Assembly: GCF_019038465.1 (NCBI RefSeq)
Contig: NZ_JAFKRH010000026.1
Coordinates: forward strand, 1-64,000
Length of the DNA stretch: 64,000 nucleotides
Source: Synechococcus sp. CCY 0621
Lineage (GTDB): Bacteria > Cyanobacteriota > Cyanobacteriia > PCC-6307 > Cyanobiaceae
Direction of reading: 5' to 3'
Made by a program: the position numbers and the translations under genes. The notes below the pieces were generated by a model that ran no database searches, had not been told where the DNA came from, and saw only the letters and a list, made by a program, of their open reading frames with translations. Positions 51,636-61,186 of this stretch are shown in pieces; the first letter of the stretch is position 1; every line of letters starts with the position of its first letter.

Positions 51636-53696
51636 ATGCAACACTCTTCATGCATGAATTCTCTTCAAGCGGGAATGGTGAGTGCCAGCGAGACGTCTCG
51701 ACCAGAAGAGAACACCGCCAGCCGTTATCGACCGGACATTGATGGCCTGAGGGCCGTGGCGATCGTCGCCGTGATCATCAACCACTTCAACGACCGTTTA
51801 CTCCCGAGCGGCTATCTGGGCGTCGATATCTTCTTCGTGATCTCAGGATTTGTGATCACCTCCTCCCTGGCCACCCACGCCAAGGAATCTTTCGCCGACT
51901 TCTTTCTGCGGTTCTATGCCAGGAGGGTGAAGAGGCTGCTGCCGGCACTGATCGTCTTCGTGCTCATCAGCGCCTTTCTGATCTGTCTCTTTGATCCGGA
52001 TCCGGGCGTTTCACTGCGGACCGGTACAGCATCTCTGTTTGGCCTGTCCAACCTCTTTCTGCTGCACCAAGCCGTCGATTACTTCGCCGAATCCACCGAC
52101 CTCAACATCTTCACCCATACCTGGTCGCTTGGCGTGGAGGAGCAGTTTTACCTGGTTTTTCCATTCCTCATCTGGTTCAGCGGCTTCGGCAGGCCCCGGA
52201 TCGGGGGGGGCAGGAGACTTTTCCTGCTCATCGCCCCGCTGGCCGTGATGTCCTGGCTGGCGTTCCACTGGCTGAACGGCCACGAACAGCCGGCCAGCGC
52301 CTTCTACCTGATGCCAGCCCGCTTCTGGGAACTCGCAGCCGGCTGCCTGATCTTTCTGCTGCTGCAGCGCGCTCGCCTGAAGGCTCTGCTCCAACGCCTC
52401 CCCCCCTTGCCGGTTCTGGGCCTCTTGGTGGCGACCCTGTTCAGCGCCCACCTCCCCTACACCACCGTGCGGGTCACCACGATCGTGGTTCTACTGAGCT
52501 GCCTGCTGATCGCCAGCCTGCGGGCCGATACGGCCGGCCAGGCCCTGCTCTGCCGACCGGCGCTGGTGAGCCTGGGCCTGATCTCCTATTCGCTCTACCT
52601 CTGGCATTGGACGGTCCTCTGCCTGAGCCGATGGACCATCGGGATCCACGTCTGGACGGCCCCCTTCCAGGTGGCCCTGATGCTGGTCCTGGCGATGGCC
52701 AGCCACCGTTGGCTGGAGCGGCCCCTGCGCCGTGCGCGCTGGTCGAAGCGGGCCTGGGCAACCATCGCCTATGGCGGCGCAGCCCTGCTGGGGGCTGCCG
52801 GGCTGATGGCTGGAATGGCCAGTGCGGCGGGATTCCTGTCGCTGGATCGCCGCTATTCGCCCGCACTGTTCACCAATAACCACGACACCGTTGAAGCCAA
52901 ACCAGGCCAGGACCAACAGTCCATGTGCTCCGCCGGGAACCAGGTGACACGCGAACTGTTCGATCGCTGCCTAGGGAACGGAGCCAGCAGCATCGTGAAG
53001 CCGAAGGTGATCATCCTGGGCGACTCCCATACCGGGCACTACGTCAACGCGATCGTCAGGGCCCTTCCGGACATGGATGTAAGGAACTTCAATGTGGGTT
53101 GGGCCTGCGGCGTGATCGACAAGCGTGATATCGGCATTCATGAACTCTCTGGCCTTGTCAACTGCGCCGATTACGTGGACCTGGTCGATGGGATGCTGGC
53201 CAACGTTGTGCAGGCGGGTGATCTGTTGATCGTTGGCCATCGCTGGGAAGAGAAGCGGCGTTTTCCGCATCAGGCGGAGGCGCTTGAACGATTGGCCCTG
53301 AAGACGGCGCAGCGACATGCCTATCTTCTGCTTCTGGATGACGTTGGTGAACTCAAGACCAGCAACCCACTTTTCTGCGTCAGAAGCCCCTGGAGGCCCC
53401 TCCCTCCCGCCTCATGCAAACAGTCTCTCGCCAGCATCAACAAGGAACAGGCCGAACTGGACAGAGCCTCCAAGAGAGCACTGCAAAACAATCCAAACAG
53501 CTTCTATCTTTCGTTGAGAAAGTTATACTGCGAAACAACGGAGTCCTGTGGCGCCTATCTCGGCGAACAACTTGTCTACGCCGATGGCAATCATTTGACG
53601 TATCAAGCCAGCCAGATCGGGGCCAGCGCCATCGGAGCCCGCGTCAGAGACATGCTCGCCCATCCAAAGCCCTGGCCATCCTTCCCAGGCCATTGA
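51636..53696 (+). CDS. OafA/YrhL-type acyltransferase with C-terminal SGNH domain
   Basis: A 686-residue membrane protein that O-acylates surface polysaccharide or lipid. The acyltransferase-3 domain starts RPDIDGLRAVAIVAVIINHFN with catalytic-type His, then LGVDIFFVISGFVIT and HTWSLGVEEQFYLVFPF; ten or so spans follow. From about residue 430 an SGNH hydrolase-like domain has the Ser motif ILGDSHTGHY and a late DGNHLT Asp/His block. Codon use is less GC-rich in the last third. ATG 51654 is an alternative start. It follows the kinase gene by 20 bases. Confidence 0.9.
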   Translation: MQHSSCMNSLQAGMVSASETSRPEENTASRYRPDIDGLRAVAIVAVIINHFNDRLLPSGYLGVDIFFVISGFVITSSLATHAKESFADFFLRFYARRVKRLLPALIVFVLISAFLICLFDPDPGVSLRTGTASLFGLSNLFLLHQAVDYFAESTDLNIFTHTWSLGVEEQFYLVFPFLIWFSGFGRPRIGGGRRLFLLIAPLAVMSWLAFHWLNGHEQPASAFYLMPARFWELAAGCLIFLLLQRARLKALLQRLPPLPVLGLLVATLFSAHLPYTTVRVTTIVVLLSCLLIASLRADTAGQALLCRPALVSLGLISYSLYLWHWTVLCLSRWTIGIHVWTAPFQVALMLVLAMASHRWLERPLRRARWSKRAWATIAYGGAALLGAAGLMAGMASAAGFLSLDRRYSPALFTNNHDTVEAKPGQDQQSMCSAGNQVTRELFDRCLGNGASSIVKPKVIILGDSHTGHYVNAIVRALPDMDVRNFNVGWACGVIDKRDIGIHELSGLVNCADYVDLVDGMLANVVQAGDLLIVGHRWEEKRRFPHQAEALERLALKTAQRHAYLLLLDDVGELKTSNPLFCVRSPWRPLPPASCKQSLASINKEQAELDRASKRALQNNPNSFYLSLRKLYCETTESCGAYLGEQLVYADGNHLTYQASQIGASAIGARVRDMLAHPKPWPSFPGH

Positions 53697-53714
53697 ACGG
53701 GCGAACCCCATGCC

Positions 53715-54323
53715 CTAACGGGCCAGCAGACCCACGGGTGCCAGGGCCAGGGCGCCGCCGAGAACGGCCAGCAGCAGGGCCAGACGGGCCGTCCAGACCA
53801 GGGGCAGCCGGCGCAGCGCCAGGAACGAGCCACCGCTGACCAGCAGCGAGGCCGCCAGGGCGCCCGCCCACCAGCCCAGGGCCGAGCCATCGACGGGGGC
53901 CTCGCCGCCGTGCAGCAGGGCGTGCAGGGCGACCGCACCGGCCACCAGGGTGCCGGCGAAGGCCAGCCCGGGGCTGCGGCCATCCCGGTGGGAGCGCAGG
54001 ATCAACAGCGCCACTGCCGAGATCGCCAGGGCAGCCAGCACCTCGGCGAAGGGCAGGGCGAAGCCCATGGCCCCGGCCAGGCCCCCGAGCACCGCTCCGG
54101 CCAGGCCCCAGAGCAGCAGCTGGGCGGACAGATAGGACGCCGCCGCCCCGACACCGATCAGCAACAGCAGGTGGTCGACGCCGGTGATGGGGTGGAGGAA
54201 GCCGTAGCCGAGGCCGCCGTGGGCCAGGCCATGGGCCTGGGCCGGCTGGCCGATCAGCACGAAACCGAGGGCGGCCGCGCCCCCCAGAAGGGTCCAGGAG
54301 CGGAGGCCGGAGAAGTGGGTCAT
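53715..54323 (-). CDS. HupE/UreJ-type nickel/cobalt permease, behind a cobalamin riboswitch
   Basis: A 202-residue inner-membrane protein with a cleavable-type N-terminus (VLIGQPAQAHG), the family motif HPITGVDHLLLLIG and about six spans. Histidine-rich sites (HGLAHGGLGYGFLHP) near the start suit Ni or Co binding. With a cobalamin-riboswitch-like leader (54357-54491) directly upstream, the likely cargo is cobalt for B12. ATG 54323 lies 33 bases after the leader. It is the mirror image of the gene at 54750. Confidence 0.87.
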   Translation of the reverse strand: MTHFSGLRSWTLLGGAAALGFVLIGQPAQAHGLAHGGLGYGFLHPITGVDHLLLLIGVGAAASYLSAQLLLWGLAGAVLGGLAGAMGFALPFAEVLAALAISAVALLILRSHRDGRSPGLAFAGTLVAGAVALHALLHGGEAPVDGSALGWWAGALAASLLVSGGSFLALRRLPLVWTARLALLLAVLGGALALAPVGLLAR

Positions 54324-54356
54324 CGAGGTGCCCGGTCCGCGCCGGGGATGGAAGGA

Positions 54357-54491
54357 ACGGTTCACGGCGAGCGTTCTGGCTGAGGGTGACCCCATCACAG
54401 CTGCGGGACAGCGCCGGAATGACGACGGGGGGAACCCTGCCGTGCACCGGACTTTCCTCGTTTCCTCCCGGAGGTGAATCCCGGGAACCGT
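54357..54491 (-). promoter_or_regulatory. Cobalamin riboswitch-like leader of the minus-strand hupE
   Basis: On the minus strand a 7-bp outer stem (54485-54491 with 54357-54363) encloses GAGGAAAGTCCGGTGC, then CCGGCGCTGTCCCGCAG and CAGCCAGAACGCT, the conserved core of cobalamin riboswitches. It ends 33 bases before the start codon, so it may hide the ribosome site when B12 is bound. Confidence 0.82.
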
Positions 54492-54564
54492 CCACCCATT
54501 GTGACCGCAGCCGGTGACGTTGCCGCCCGATGACCGCAGCTTCTGACCAGGAAGGGGGGAGGAT

Positions 54565-54705
54565 GGCGCCCAGGAGGTTCCTTCCCTTCACGGGGAGGAC
54601 GCAAGGAGGAAAGGCGGTGAGGGGTTTGCCCGAGTCCGCCGCTGTCCCGCAGCTGTGATGGACACCAGGCTTCCCGGCCCGGCGTCCTCAGTCAGAACGC
54701 TCACC
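54565..54705 (+). promoter_or_regulatory. Cobalamin riboswitch-like leader of the plus-strand hupE
   Basis: On the plus strand GGAGGAAAGGCGGTGAG is followed by GTCCGCCGCTGTCCCGCAG (54635-54653) and CAGTCAGAACGCT (54689-54701); GAGGACGC (54595-54602) pairs with GCGTCCTC (54682-54689). The core 54641-54661 is identical to the one in the divergent leader. The boundaries are approximate; the ATG of hupE follows 45 bases later. Confidence 0.82.
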
Positions 54706-54749
54706 CCCACTCGACCCCATTTCCTGCCGGCGAGGACCGGAGATTTCCC

Positions 54750-55385
54750 ATGAACCTGCCTTCTCTGGCTGAGCGACGCGGCATCCGGCCCATCGCCACG
54801 CCCATCGCCCTCGCCGCCCTGGCCGCCCTGCCCCTGCTGCTGGCGGCCCCGGCCTCGGCCCACCACCTGATGGATCTCACCGGACTGAAGCCCGGTGTCC
54901 TCACCGGGGTGCTGAGCGGCCTGGCCCACCCGATCCTTGGCCCCGACCACCTGCTGTTCCTGCTGGCGATCGGCCTGGTGGGCATCGTCCAGCCCTTCCG
55001 CTGGGTGCTGGCCCTGCTGGGCTGCGGCCTGGTGGGCAATGCCCTGGGGCTGGCCCTGCCGGGCCTCAACTGGGTCGAGCCGCTGGTGGCCCTGTCGGTG
55101 GCCCTCACCGGCCTGGTGCTGGCGCGGCGCCTGCCGCCCGCCGTGCTGGTGCCCGCCTTCCTGCTGCACGGCTATGCCCTCAGCGGCGCCGTGATCGGCT
55201 GGGAGCCGGCCCCGATCGGCTTCTATCTGGCCGGTCTGCTGGTCAGCCAGTCCCTGCTGCTGCTGGTGGCCCTCACTGCCGTGCGCCGCTGGCGCCAGAA
55301 CGCTTCCAGCGGTGCGCTGAGCCTCACCGCCGGCCTGCTGATGGGCATCGGCCTGGCCTTCACCTGGTCGGCCCTGGTGGCCTGA
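54750..55385 (+). CDS. HupE/UreJ-type nickel/cobalt permease, second copy
   Basis: A 211-residue membrane protein with a signal-like N-terminus (LLLAAPASAHH), the family motif HPILGPDHLLFLLAIGL and about six spans. It differs clearly from the divergent copy, so it is not a recent duplicate. It sits 45 bases behind a cobalamin-riboswitch-like leader, which predicts cobalt uptake repressed by B12. It ends three bases before the convergent flavoprotein gene. Confidence 0.88.
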   Translation: MNLPSLAERRGIRPIATPIALAALAALPLLLAAPASAHHLMDLTGLKPGVLTGVLSGLAHPILGPDHLLFLLAIGLVGIVQPFRWVLALLGCGLVGNALGLALPGLNWVEPLVALSVALTGLVLARRLPPAVLVPAFLLHGYALSGAVIGWEPAPIGFYLAGLLVSQSLLLLVALTAVRRWRQNASSGALSLTAGLLMGIGLAFTWSALVA

Positions 55386-55388
55386 GGC

Positions 55389-56687
55389 TCATGTGCCGAG
55401 CAGGGCGGTGCACTCCAGCCGCTCCTGGCTGGCGGTCCGTCGCGAGGCGCGCAGCCGGATCGCCTCCGCCAGGTACTCGGCGTCCTCGGCCACACCGCAG
55501 AAGCGGGCCGAACCCCAGGTGTGCAGCCAGGGCAAACCCAACACATAAAGACCCGGCACCTGGGTGATGCCCCGCTCGTGGGCCGGATGGCCGGCGCCAT
55601 CGAACACCGGCACCTCCACCCAACGGAAGTCCGGGTGGTAGCCCGTGCACCAGATCACGGCCGCCAGCGGTTCAGCCACCAGATCGAGGGGCGCCGCTGC
55701 ACCGGGTGGCGGCGTCCAGCAGGGGACGTAGGGGGGCTGCTCGGGGGCGCTGAGGCCCTGGGCGGCGATGTGGTCGTCGATGCTGCGGCAGATGCGGCTG
55801 TAGACGGCGTCGGCGCCATCGAGGTTGGCGGCCAGGTCGCCGGCGAAGCTGATGCGGTCGTGGCCGAGGTCGGCCAGCCGGCCGTGCAGCACCATCCCCT
55901 CAAGGGCGCGGCGGCGCAGGTCGATCTCGCGGCCACCGTCGCGGCCGGTGAGGTAGTGGTTGGTCTTGCCCCGCACCGCCTTCGGGTCGGCGTGCTGGTC
56001 GATCGGCATGGCGTAATAGCCCATGCGATCGAGCCAGTCGACCACGTCGCGACCGCGGTAGCGGCGCGGGGAGCGGGGGGCGCTGCCGACGCTCAGGTGC
56101 ACCCGGCGGCCGGCCAGGTGCAGGTCTTCGGCGATCTGGCAGCCCGACTGGCCACTGCCCACCACCAGCACCGGTCCGGCGGGCAGCGACTCAGGGCTGG
56201 TGTACTCGCGGGCATCGATCTGCAGGATCCCCTCCGGCAGGCGGGCGGCGAGGGGATGGCGCTTCGGGAGGTGGTAACCGCCGGTGGCCAGCACCACCTG
56301 ATCCGCCTCGATGTCACCCTCGTCGGTGCTCAGGCGGAAGCCGGAACCACTCGCCTGCAGACGCCGCACGGCCACGCCTTCACGCACGGGCACCTGGATG
56401 TGGTCGGCGAAGCGCTGGACATAGCGGACGATCTCCTCGCGGCCCATGAAGCCGTCAGGGTCGTCGCCGTCATAGGGGAAATCGGGCAGGCGGCATTGCC
56501 AGTTGGGGGTGACCAGGCAGAAGGACTCCCAGCGCTGGCGCGCCCAGGCGTGGCCGATGCGGTGGCGCTCCAGCACCAGGGGACGCAGCCCCCGTTTCTG
56601 CAGGCAGTGGGCCACCGACAGGCCGGCCTGCCCGCCTCCCACCACCACCACCGGGTGGCGCTGCAGCGCCTGCGTACCGCTAGCCAC
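55389..56687 (-). CDS. Nit1C flavoprotein, MSMEG_0569-type FAD oxidoreductase
   Basis: A 432-residue flavin-dependent monooxygenase-like protein: FAD motif [14 protein letters not shown] near residue 15, [23 protein letters not shown]-type motif [17 protein letters not shown], and a late CTGYHPDF with [15 protein letters not shown]. It belongs to the family always found with Nit1C nitrilase clusters. Start GTG 56687 is chosen because the FAD motif follows soon; longer frames add unrelated residues. It is divergent from the rest of the cluster across a 170-bp region with an inverted repeat. Confidence 0.88.
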   Translation of the reverse strand: MASGTQALQRHPVVVVGGGQAGLSVAHCLQKRGLRPLVLERHRIGHAWARQRWESFCLVTPNWQCRLPDFPYDGDDPDGFMGREEIVRYVQRFADHIQVPVREGVAVRRLQASGSGFRLSTDEGDIEADQVVLATGGYHLPKRHPLAARLPEGILQIDAREYTSPESLPAGPVLVVGSGQSGCQIAEDLHLAGRRVHLSVGSAPRSPRRYRGRDVVDWLDRMGYYAMPIDQHADPKAVRGKTNHYLTGRDGGREIDLRRRALEGMVLHGRLADLGHDRISFAGDLAANLDGADAVYSRICRSIDDHIAAQGLSAPEQPPYVPCWTPPPGAAAPLDLVAEPLAAVIWCTGYHPDFRWVEVPVFDGAGHPAHERGITQVPGLYVLGLPWLHTWGSARFCGVAEDAEYLAEAIRLRASRRTASQERLECTALLGT

Positions 56688-56688
56688 G

Positions 56689-56758
56689 GTGCCTCTCTGA
56701 TCGTTGTCGGATGCCGATGCTGGCCGTGCGACGCGATACGCCCTGTAACGAGAGGCAC
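56689..56758. promoter_or_regulatory. Inverted repeat in the divergent promoter of the nitrilase cluster
   Basis: GTGCCTCTC (56689-56697) and GAGAGGCAC (56750-56758) are perfect inverted copies 52 bases apart, one at each side of the likely promoter pair. The second arm overlaps GTA-N8-CAC (56745-56758), one base from the NtcA consensus GTA-N8-TAC. Binding by a nitrogen regulator is a guess. Confidence 0.5.
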
Positions 56759-56857
56759 GGATTGCCCGGCACCTGCATTCGGTGGCATCGGCGACACAGA
56801 ACAAAACTTCATTCGTGGCACGGTCCCCCATGCCGATTCTTCCGACCGCACTTCCCC

Positions 56858-57340
56858 ATGCCCCAGGTCAGCCGTCCCGCCAACCAGACGGGTGAATTCC
56901 TCGTCGATTACGAGGAGAAGGTCTTTCCCGACGTCAAGGCCGAACCGGGTGAGAAGGCCCTGGTCACCTTCCACACGGTGGCCTTCGAGGGCTCCATCGG
57001 CCTGGTCAACCTGCTGCAGGCCAGCCGTCTGATCAACAAGGGCTTCGAGACCTCGATCCTGCTCTACGGCCCGGGCGTGACCCTGGGGCTGCAGCGGGGC
57101 TTTCCCAAGCTGGGCGACGCCGCCTTCGACGGCCACCTCAACTTCGGCGCCCGCATCGAGAAGTTCATCGGCCAGGGCGGCAAGGTCTACGCCTGCCGCT
57201 TCGCCCTCCAGGCCCTCTACGGCCACGGCGAAGGCGCCCTGATCCCCGGGATCATCCCGGTCAATCCCCTCGACGTGCTCGACATCGTGCTGCTGCACCG
57301 CAAGGAAGGCGCCTTCATCCTCGACACCTGGACGCTCTGA
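56858..57340 (+). CDS. Nit1C protein, MSMEG_0572 / Sll0783 type
   Basis: A 160-residue soluble protein, with [38 protein letters not shown] and [22 protein letters not shown], like the DsrE-fold-type family member of Nit1C clusters. The Synechocystis homologue Sll0783 is strongly induced by nitrogen starvation. The biochemical role is not known. The stop is directly followed by the nitrilase ATG with no gap. Confidence 0.9.
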   Translation: MPQVSRPANQTGEFLVDYEEKVFPDVKAEPGEKALVTFHTVAFEGSIGLVNLLQASRLINKGFETSILLYGPGVTLGLQRGFPKLGDAAFDGHLNFGARIEKFIGQGGKVYACRFALQALYGHGEGALIPGIIPVNPLDVLDIVLLHRKEGAFILDTWTL

Positions 57341-58360
57341 ATGCCCGCCACGATCACCGTCGCCGCCGCCCAGATCCGTCCGGTGCTCTACAGCCTGGAG
57401 GGATCGGTGGCGCGGGTGGTCGCGGCCATGGAGGAGGCCGCCGCGGCCGGGGTGCAGCTGATCGTCTTCCCCGAGACGTTCCTGCCCTACTACCCCTACT
57501 TCTCCTTCGTGGAGCCGCCGGTGCTGATGGGAAAGTCGCACCTCAAGCTCTATGAGCAGGCGGTGACGGTGCCCGGCCCGGCCCTGGGCCGCATCGCCGC
57601 CGCCGCCCGCCAGCTGGGCCTGCACGTGCTGCTGGGCATCAACGAGCGCGACGGGGGCAGCCTGTACAACGCCCAGCTTCTGATCGATTCCGCCGGCGAG
57701 CTGGTGCTGAAACGCCGCAAGCTCACGCCCACGTATCACGAGCGGATGGTGTGGGGCCAGGGGGATGGGGCCGGCCTGCAGGTGGTGCCCACCGCCCTCG
57801 GGCGCATCGGCGCCCTGGCCTGCTGGGAGCACTACAACCCCCTGGCCCGCTTCAGCCTGATGGCCCAGGGCGAGGAGATCCACTGCGCCCAGTTCCCCGG
57901 CTCGCTGGTGGGGCCCATCTTCGCCGAGCAGACCGCCGTGACCCTGCGCCACCACGCCCTCGAGGCCGGCTGCTTCGTGGTGTCCTCCACCGCCTGGCTG
58001 GAGCCGGAGGACATCGAGCGGATCACGCCCGACCCGGTGCTGCAGAAGGCCTGCCAGGGGGGCTGCCATACGGCGGTGATCAGCCCGGAGGGCCGCTACC
58101 TGGCCGGGCCGCTGCCCGATGGCGAGGGGCTGGCCATCGCCGAACTCGACCTGACCCTGATCACCAAACGCAAACGCATGATGGACAGCGTCGGCCACTA
58201 CAGCCGCCCCGACCTGCTGGGGCTGCTGATCGACCGCAGCCCCGCCCGCCAGCTGCATGAGCGGCCCCCAGAGCCGGGCGTGAACGGATTCGCCGTCGCC
58301 GGCGCTGCCGATGAGCCGGCTCCGGGTCTGCCGCTGCTGGAGGAACTGCACCATGGCTGA
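57341..58360 (+). CDS. Nitrilase, Nit1C type
   Basis: A 339-residue nitrilase of the cyanobacterial Nit6803 type, converting nitriles to the acid and ammonia. The catalytic triad is intact: E45 in [13 protein letters not shown]127 in [12 protein letters not shown] and C161 in [13 protein letters not shown] conserved C-terminal His motif ([12 protein letters not shown]) is present. Within this cluster the natural substrate in other bacteria is linked to cyanide-derived compounds. It overlaps the radical SAM gene by eight bases. Confidence 0.94.
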   Translation: MPATITVAAAQIRPVLYSLEGSVARVVAAMEEAAAAGVQLIVFPETFLPYYPYFSFVEPPVLMGKSHLKLYEQAVTVPGPALGRIAAAARQLGLHVLLGINERDGGSLYNAQLLIDSAGELVLKRRKLTPTYHERMVWGQGDGAGLQVVPTALGRIGALACWEHYNPLARFSLMAQGEEIHCAQFPGSLVGPIFAEQTAVTLRHHALEAGCFVVSSTAWLEPEDIERITPDPVLQKACQGGCHTAVISPEGRYLAGPLPDGEGLAIAELDLTLITKRKRMMDSVGHYSRPDLLGLLIDRSPARQLHERPPEPGVNGFAVAGAADEPAPGLPLLEELHHG

Positions 58361-59480
58361 GCACGATCGCCGCGCCCTGGGCCGGCGGCTCACCGAACTG
58401 CAGGTGCACGGGGTGGTCGACCCGGCGGTGCCCGGCAACCCCGGCCGCCGCGGCGGGGCCGGCCCGTCGGACCACCGCGCCCTCAGCATCGATGGCACCA
58501 CCGTGATGGTGCCCGTCTACAACGCCGTGGCCGGCAGCTCGCCCTACCGGCTGGACACCACCGCCACAGGCGGTCTGCAGGTAAGCGGCACCACCACGGG
58601 CCTAGCAGCCGACGCCGCCGTGGCCCTGGCCGTGGAGACCCCGCCCGAGCCGCGCTTCTACGACCTGGCCACCGCCGAGGGCATCCCCTACCGCTCCATC
58701 GCCCTGCTGCACGGCCGGGACGTGCTGGCCACCACCCTCCTGCAGACCTGCATCCGCTTCCGCGACCGGAGCCAGTCGTGCCAGTTCTGCGCCATCGAGC
58801 AGTCGCTGGAGGATGGCCGCACCCTCGTGCGAAAGACGCCGGAGCAGGTGGCGGAGGTGGCCGAGGCGGCGGTGCGTCTCGATGGCGTGCGCCAGCTGGT
58901 GCTCACCACCGGCACCCCCAACAGCGACGACCGGGGCGCCAGGCTGATGGCCGAGACCGCCGCCGCCGTCAAGGCCCGGGTGGACCTGCCGATCCAGGCC
59001 CAGTGCGAGCCCCCGGACGACCCCGCCTGGTACCGGCGCATGAAGGACGCCGGCGTCGACAGCCTCGGCATGCACCTGGAGGTGGTGGAGGAGGAGGTGC
59101 GGCGGCGCATCCTGCCGGGCAAGTCGGAGCTGGGGCTGGAGCGCTACATGGAGGCCTTCGCCGCAGCCGTTGCCGTGTTCGGCCGCGGCCAGGTGTCCAC
59201 CTACCTGCTGGCAGGGCTGGGGGACAGCGCCGCCTCGCTGATCGCGGTGAGCGAGCGGCTGATCGCCCTGGGCGTCTACCCCTTCGTGGTGCCCTTCGTG
59301 CCGATCGCCGGCACCCCCCTGGAGGCCCATCCCGCCCCCAGCACCGATTTCATGGTGGCGGTTTACACGGCGGTGGGCGACCGGCTGAGGGCCTCCGACC
59401 TCAGGTCCGAGGCCATGGCGGCCGGCTGCGCCAAGTGCGGCGCCTGTTCGGCCCTGTCCCTGTTCGAAGCCACCCCCTGA
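58353..59480 (+). CDS. Nit1C radical SAM protein, MSMEG_0568 type
   Basis: A 375-residue protein. Three cysteines likely to bind the [4Fe-4S] cluster are C133, C143 and C146 (C-x9-C-x2-C), unlike the common C-x3-C-x2-C; this spacing seems normal for the family. TIM-barrel sequence follows ([42 protein letters not shown]). The C-terminus has CAKCGAC, possibly a second cluster. The reaction is unknown but coupled to nitrile chemistry by gene order. Confidence 0.88.
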   Translation: MAEHDRRALGRRLTELQVHGVVDPAVPGNPGRRGGAGPSDHRALSIDGTTVMVPVYNAVAGSSPYRLDTTATGGLQVSGTTTGLAADAAVALAVETPPEPRFYDLATAEGIPYRSIALLHGRDVLATTLLQTCIRFRDRSQSCQFCAIEQSLEDGRTLVRKTPEQVAEVAEAAVRLDGVRQLVLTTGTPNSDDRGARLMAETAAAVKARVDLPIQAQCEPPDDPAWYRRMKDAGVDSLGMHLEVVEEEVRRRILPGKSELGLERYMEAFAAAVAVFGRGQVSTYLLAGLGDSAASLIAVSERLIALGVYPFVVPFVPIAGTPLEAHPAPSTDFMVAVYTAVGDRLRASDLRSEAMAAGCAKCGACSALSLFEATP

Positions 59481-59488
59481 GCGCGGCC

Positions 59489-60130
59489 ATGTTCTTCATC
59501 GACCCCTCCAGCCACGACATCGGCCGCAGCGCCAGCTCGGCGCCGGCCGCCTTCACCCCCTCGGTGCGGCGGGGGGTGGCGATCGAGGCCGAGGACTTCC
59601 TCCTCTCGCCCACGGCCAGCTCCCAGCGCTTCTCCTTCCATCTGCTGAGGCGCGGCACGCCCCTGGAGGAGGGCTACTGGCAGCTGCGCAGCGCCATCTT
59701 CTGCCAGGAGCAGCACCTGTTCGAGGCCACCGACCGGGATGAGAAGGATGGCCACGCCTATCCCATCGCCGCCCTCGACCACAGCGCCGGCAGCGGCAGC
59801 GGCGTGGTGGGGGTGGTGCGGATCCTCGAGGAGCGGCCACGCCTCTGGTACGGCGGCCGGCTCGGGGTGCACGGCGACCACCGCCGCCACAACCAGATCG
59901 GCAAGGGCCTGATCTGGAAGGCGGTCACCACCGCCAACGGCTGGGGCTGCGATCGCTTCCTGGCCACGGTGCAGCTCCAGAACGTGCGCTTCTTCCAGCG
60001 CCTGCACTGGACGTCGATCGACACGCTGGAGATCCGCGGCCTGCCCCACCACCTGATGGAAGCCGATCTTTCCTATTACCAGCCCGGCCTGGAGCGGCGA
60101 CCGCAGCCAGTGCCCCAGGCTGTGGCGTGA
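59489..60130 (+). CDS. Nit1C GNAT-like acetyltransferase, MSMEG_0567 type
   Basis: A 213-residue protein with a GNAT fold: GYWQLRSAIFCQEQHLF, VVGVVRILEE, then the CoA-binding type RLGVHGDHRRHNQIGKGLIWKAV and a final NVRFFQRLHWTSI. The first 40 residues (rich in Ser and Ala) look unstructured. It belongs to the Nit1C group; the acceptor is unknown. Its stop overlaps the AIR-synthase-like gene (GTGA). Confidence 0.88.
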   Translation: MFFIDPSSHDIGRSASSAPAAFTPSVRRGVAIEAEDFLLSPTASSQRFSFHLLRRGTPLEEGYWQLRSAIFCQEQHLFEATDRDEKDGHAYPIAALDHSAGSGSGVVGVVRILEERPRLWYGGRLGVHGDHRRHNQIGKGLIWKAVTTANGWGCDRFLATVQLQNVRFFQRLHWTSIDTLEIRGLPHHLMEADLSYYQPGLERRPQPVPQAVA

Positions 60131-61125
60131 GCCGCCCGGAGGCACCGGATCTGTCTCTGGCCGCCCTGGCCGGCAGGCTGCGCCAGCTCAGCGGCCTCAC
60201 CGGCAAGACCGACATCCAGTCCCCGGCGGCCGCCTTCCCCCACCAGCCCTTTCCCGCCCTGGGGCCAGCCGCCGCCCTGGGCGACGATGCCGCCCTGCTG
60301 CCGCCGGTGGCCACGCCGCTGCTGCTGGCCAGTGAGGGCATCGACCCGGCCCTGGTGGCCGCCGACCCCTGGTTCGCCGGCTGGTGCGGCGTGCTGGTGA
60401 ACCTCAGCGACATCGCGGCGATGGGCGGCACCCCGATCGCGGTGGTGAACAGCCTCTGGTGCCGCAACGCCGCCCGTGGGGCGGAGGTGCTGGCGGGCCT
60501 GCGCCGGGCCTCGGAGGTGTTCGGGGTGCCGGTGGTGGGGGGCCACACCAACCTGCACAGCCCCTACGACGCCCTGGCGGTGGCGGTGCTGGGCACGGCC
60601 GCTGGCCCGGTGCTCTCGGCCCGTGCGGCCCGTCCCGGCGACCACTGCCACCTGCTGATCGACCCCAACGGCGGCTTCCGCGGCACGTCTCTCTGCTGGG
60701 ATGCGGCCACCGGCGCCGACCCCGCCCGGCTGCGGAGCCAGCTGGCCCTGATGGCGGAACTGGCGGCCGACGCCAGTGTCCATGCCGCCAAGGACATCAG
60801 CATGGGCGGCCTGGTGGGGACCGCCGCCATGTTCTGCGAGGCGGCCGGCTGCGGTCTGCGCCTCGATCTGGCCGCGATCCATCCCCCCGCGGGGGTGGCG
60901 CTGGAGCCCTGGCTCACCGGCTTCCCCAGCTTCGGCTTCCTGCTGGCCGCCCGGCCCGATCAGGAGGGCCGGCTGGCGCAGCGGGTCGCCAGCTGCGGCG
61001 GCCTGCAGTTGGAGCGGGTGGGCACGTTCACGGCGGAACACCGGCTGGTGCTGAACCAGGCGGGACAGCAGGAGGAGATCTGGCGCGGTGAGGCGCCGCT
61101 CACGGGCTTCGGGGCGCTGTCGTGA
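60127..61125 (+). CDS. Nit1C AIR-synthase-like protein, Sll0787 type
   Basis: A 332-residue member of the PurM/SelD/HypE-like ATP-dependent fold: LGDDAALLP, then NLSDIAAMGGTPIAVVNSLW, GGHTNLHSPYDALAVAVLG and KDISMGGLVGTAAM. Such enzymes phosphorylate oxygen or sulfur during C-N bond making. Here it is part of the Nit1C set next to the GNAT gene. Start GTG 60127 by overlap with the preceding stop. Confidence 0.9.
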   Translation: MSRPEAPDLSLAALAGRLRQLSGLTGKTDIQSPAAAFPHQPFPALGPAAALGDDAALLPPVATPLLLASEGIDPALVAADPWFAGWCGVLVNLSDIAAMGGTPIAVVNSLWCRNAARGAEVLAGLRRASEVFGVPVVGGHTNLHSPYDALAVAVLGTAAGPVLSARAARPGDHCHLLIDPNGGFRGTSLCWDAATGADPARLRSQLALMAELAADASVHAAKDISMGGLVGTAAMFCEAAGCGLRLDLAAIHPPAGVALEPWLTGFPSFGFLLAARPDQEGRLAQRVASCGGLQLERVGTFTAEHRLVLNQAGQQEEIWRGEAPLTGFGALS

Positions 61126-61186
61126 TCGTCACCGCAGCCGGGATGGCCCCGGCGCACAATGGCCCCAATCGGTGGTGGGGGGCGCC

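Noticed and set aside
56330-58501. 723-residue minus-strand open frame across the nitrilase genes
   Set aside because: Antisense to the Nit1C genes, which have clear motifs; low-complexity composition.
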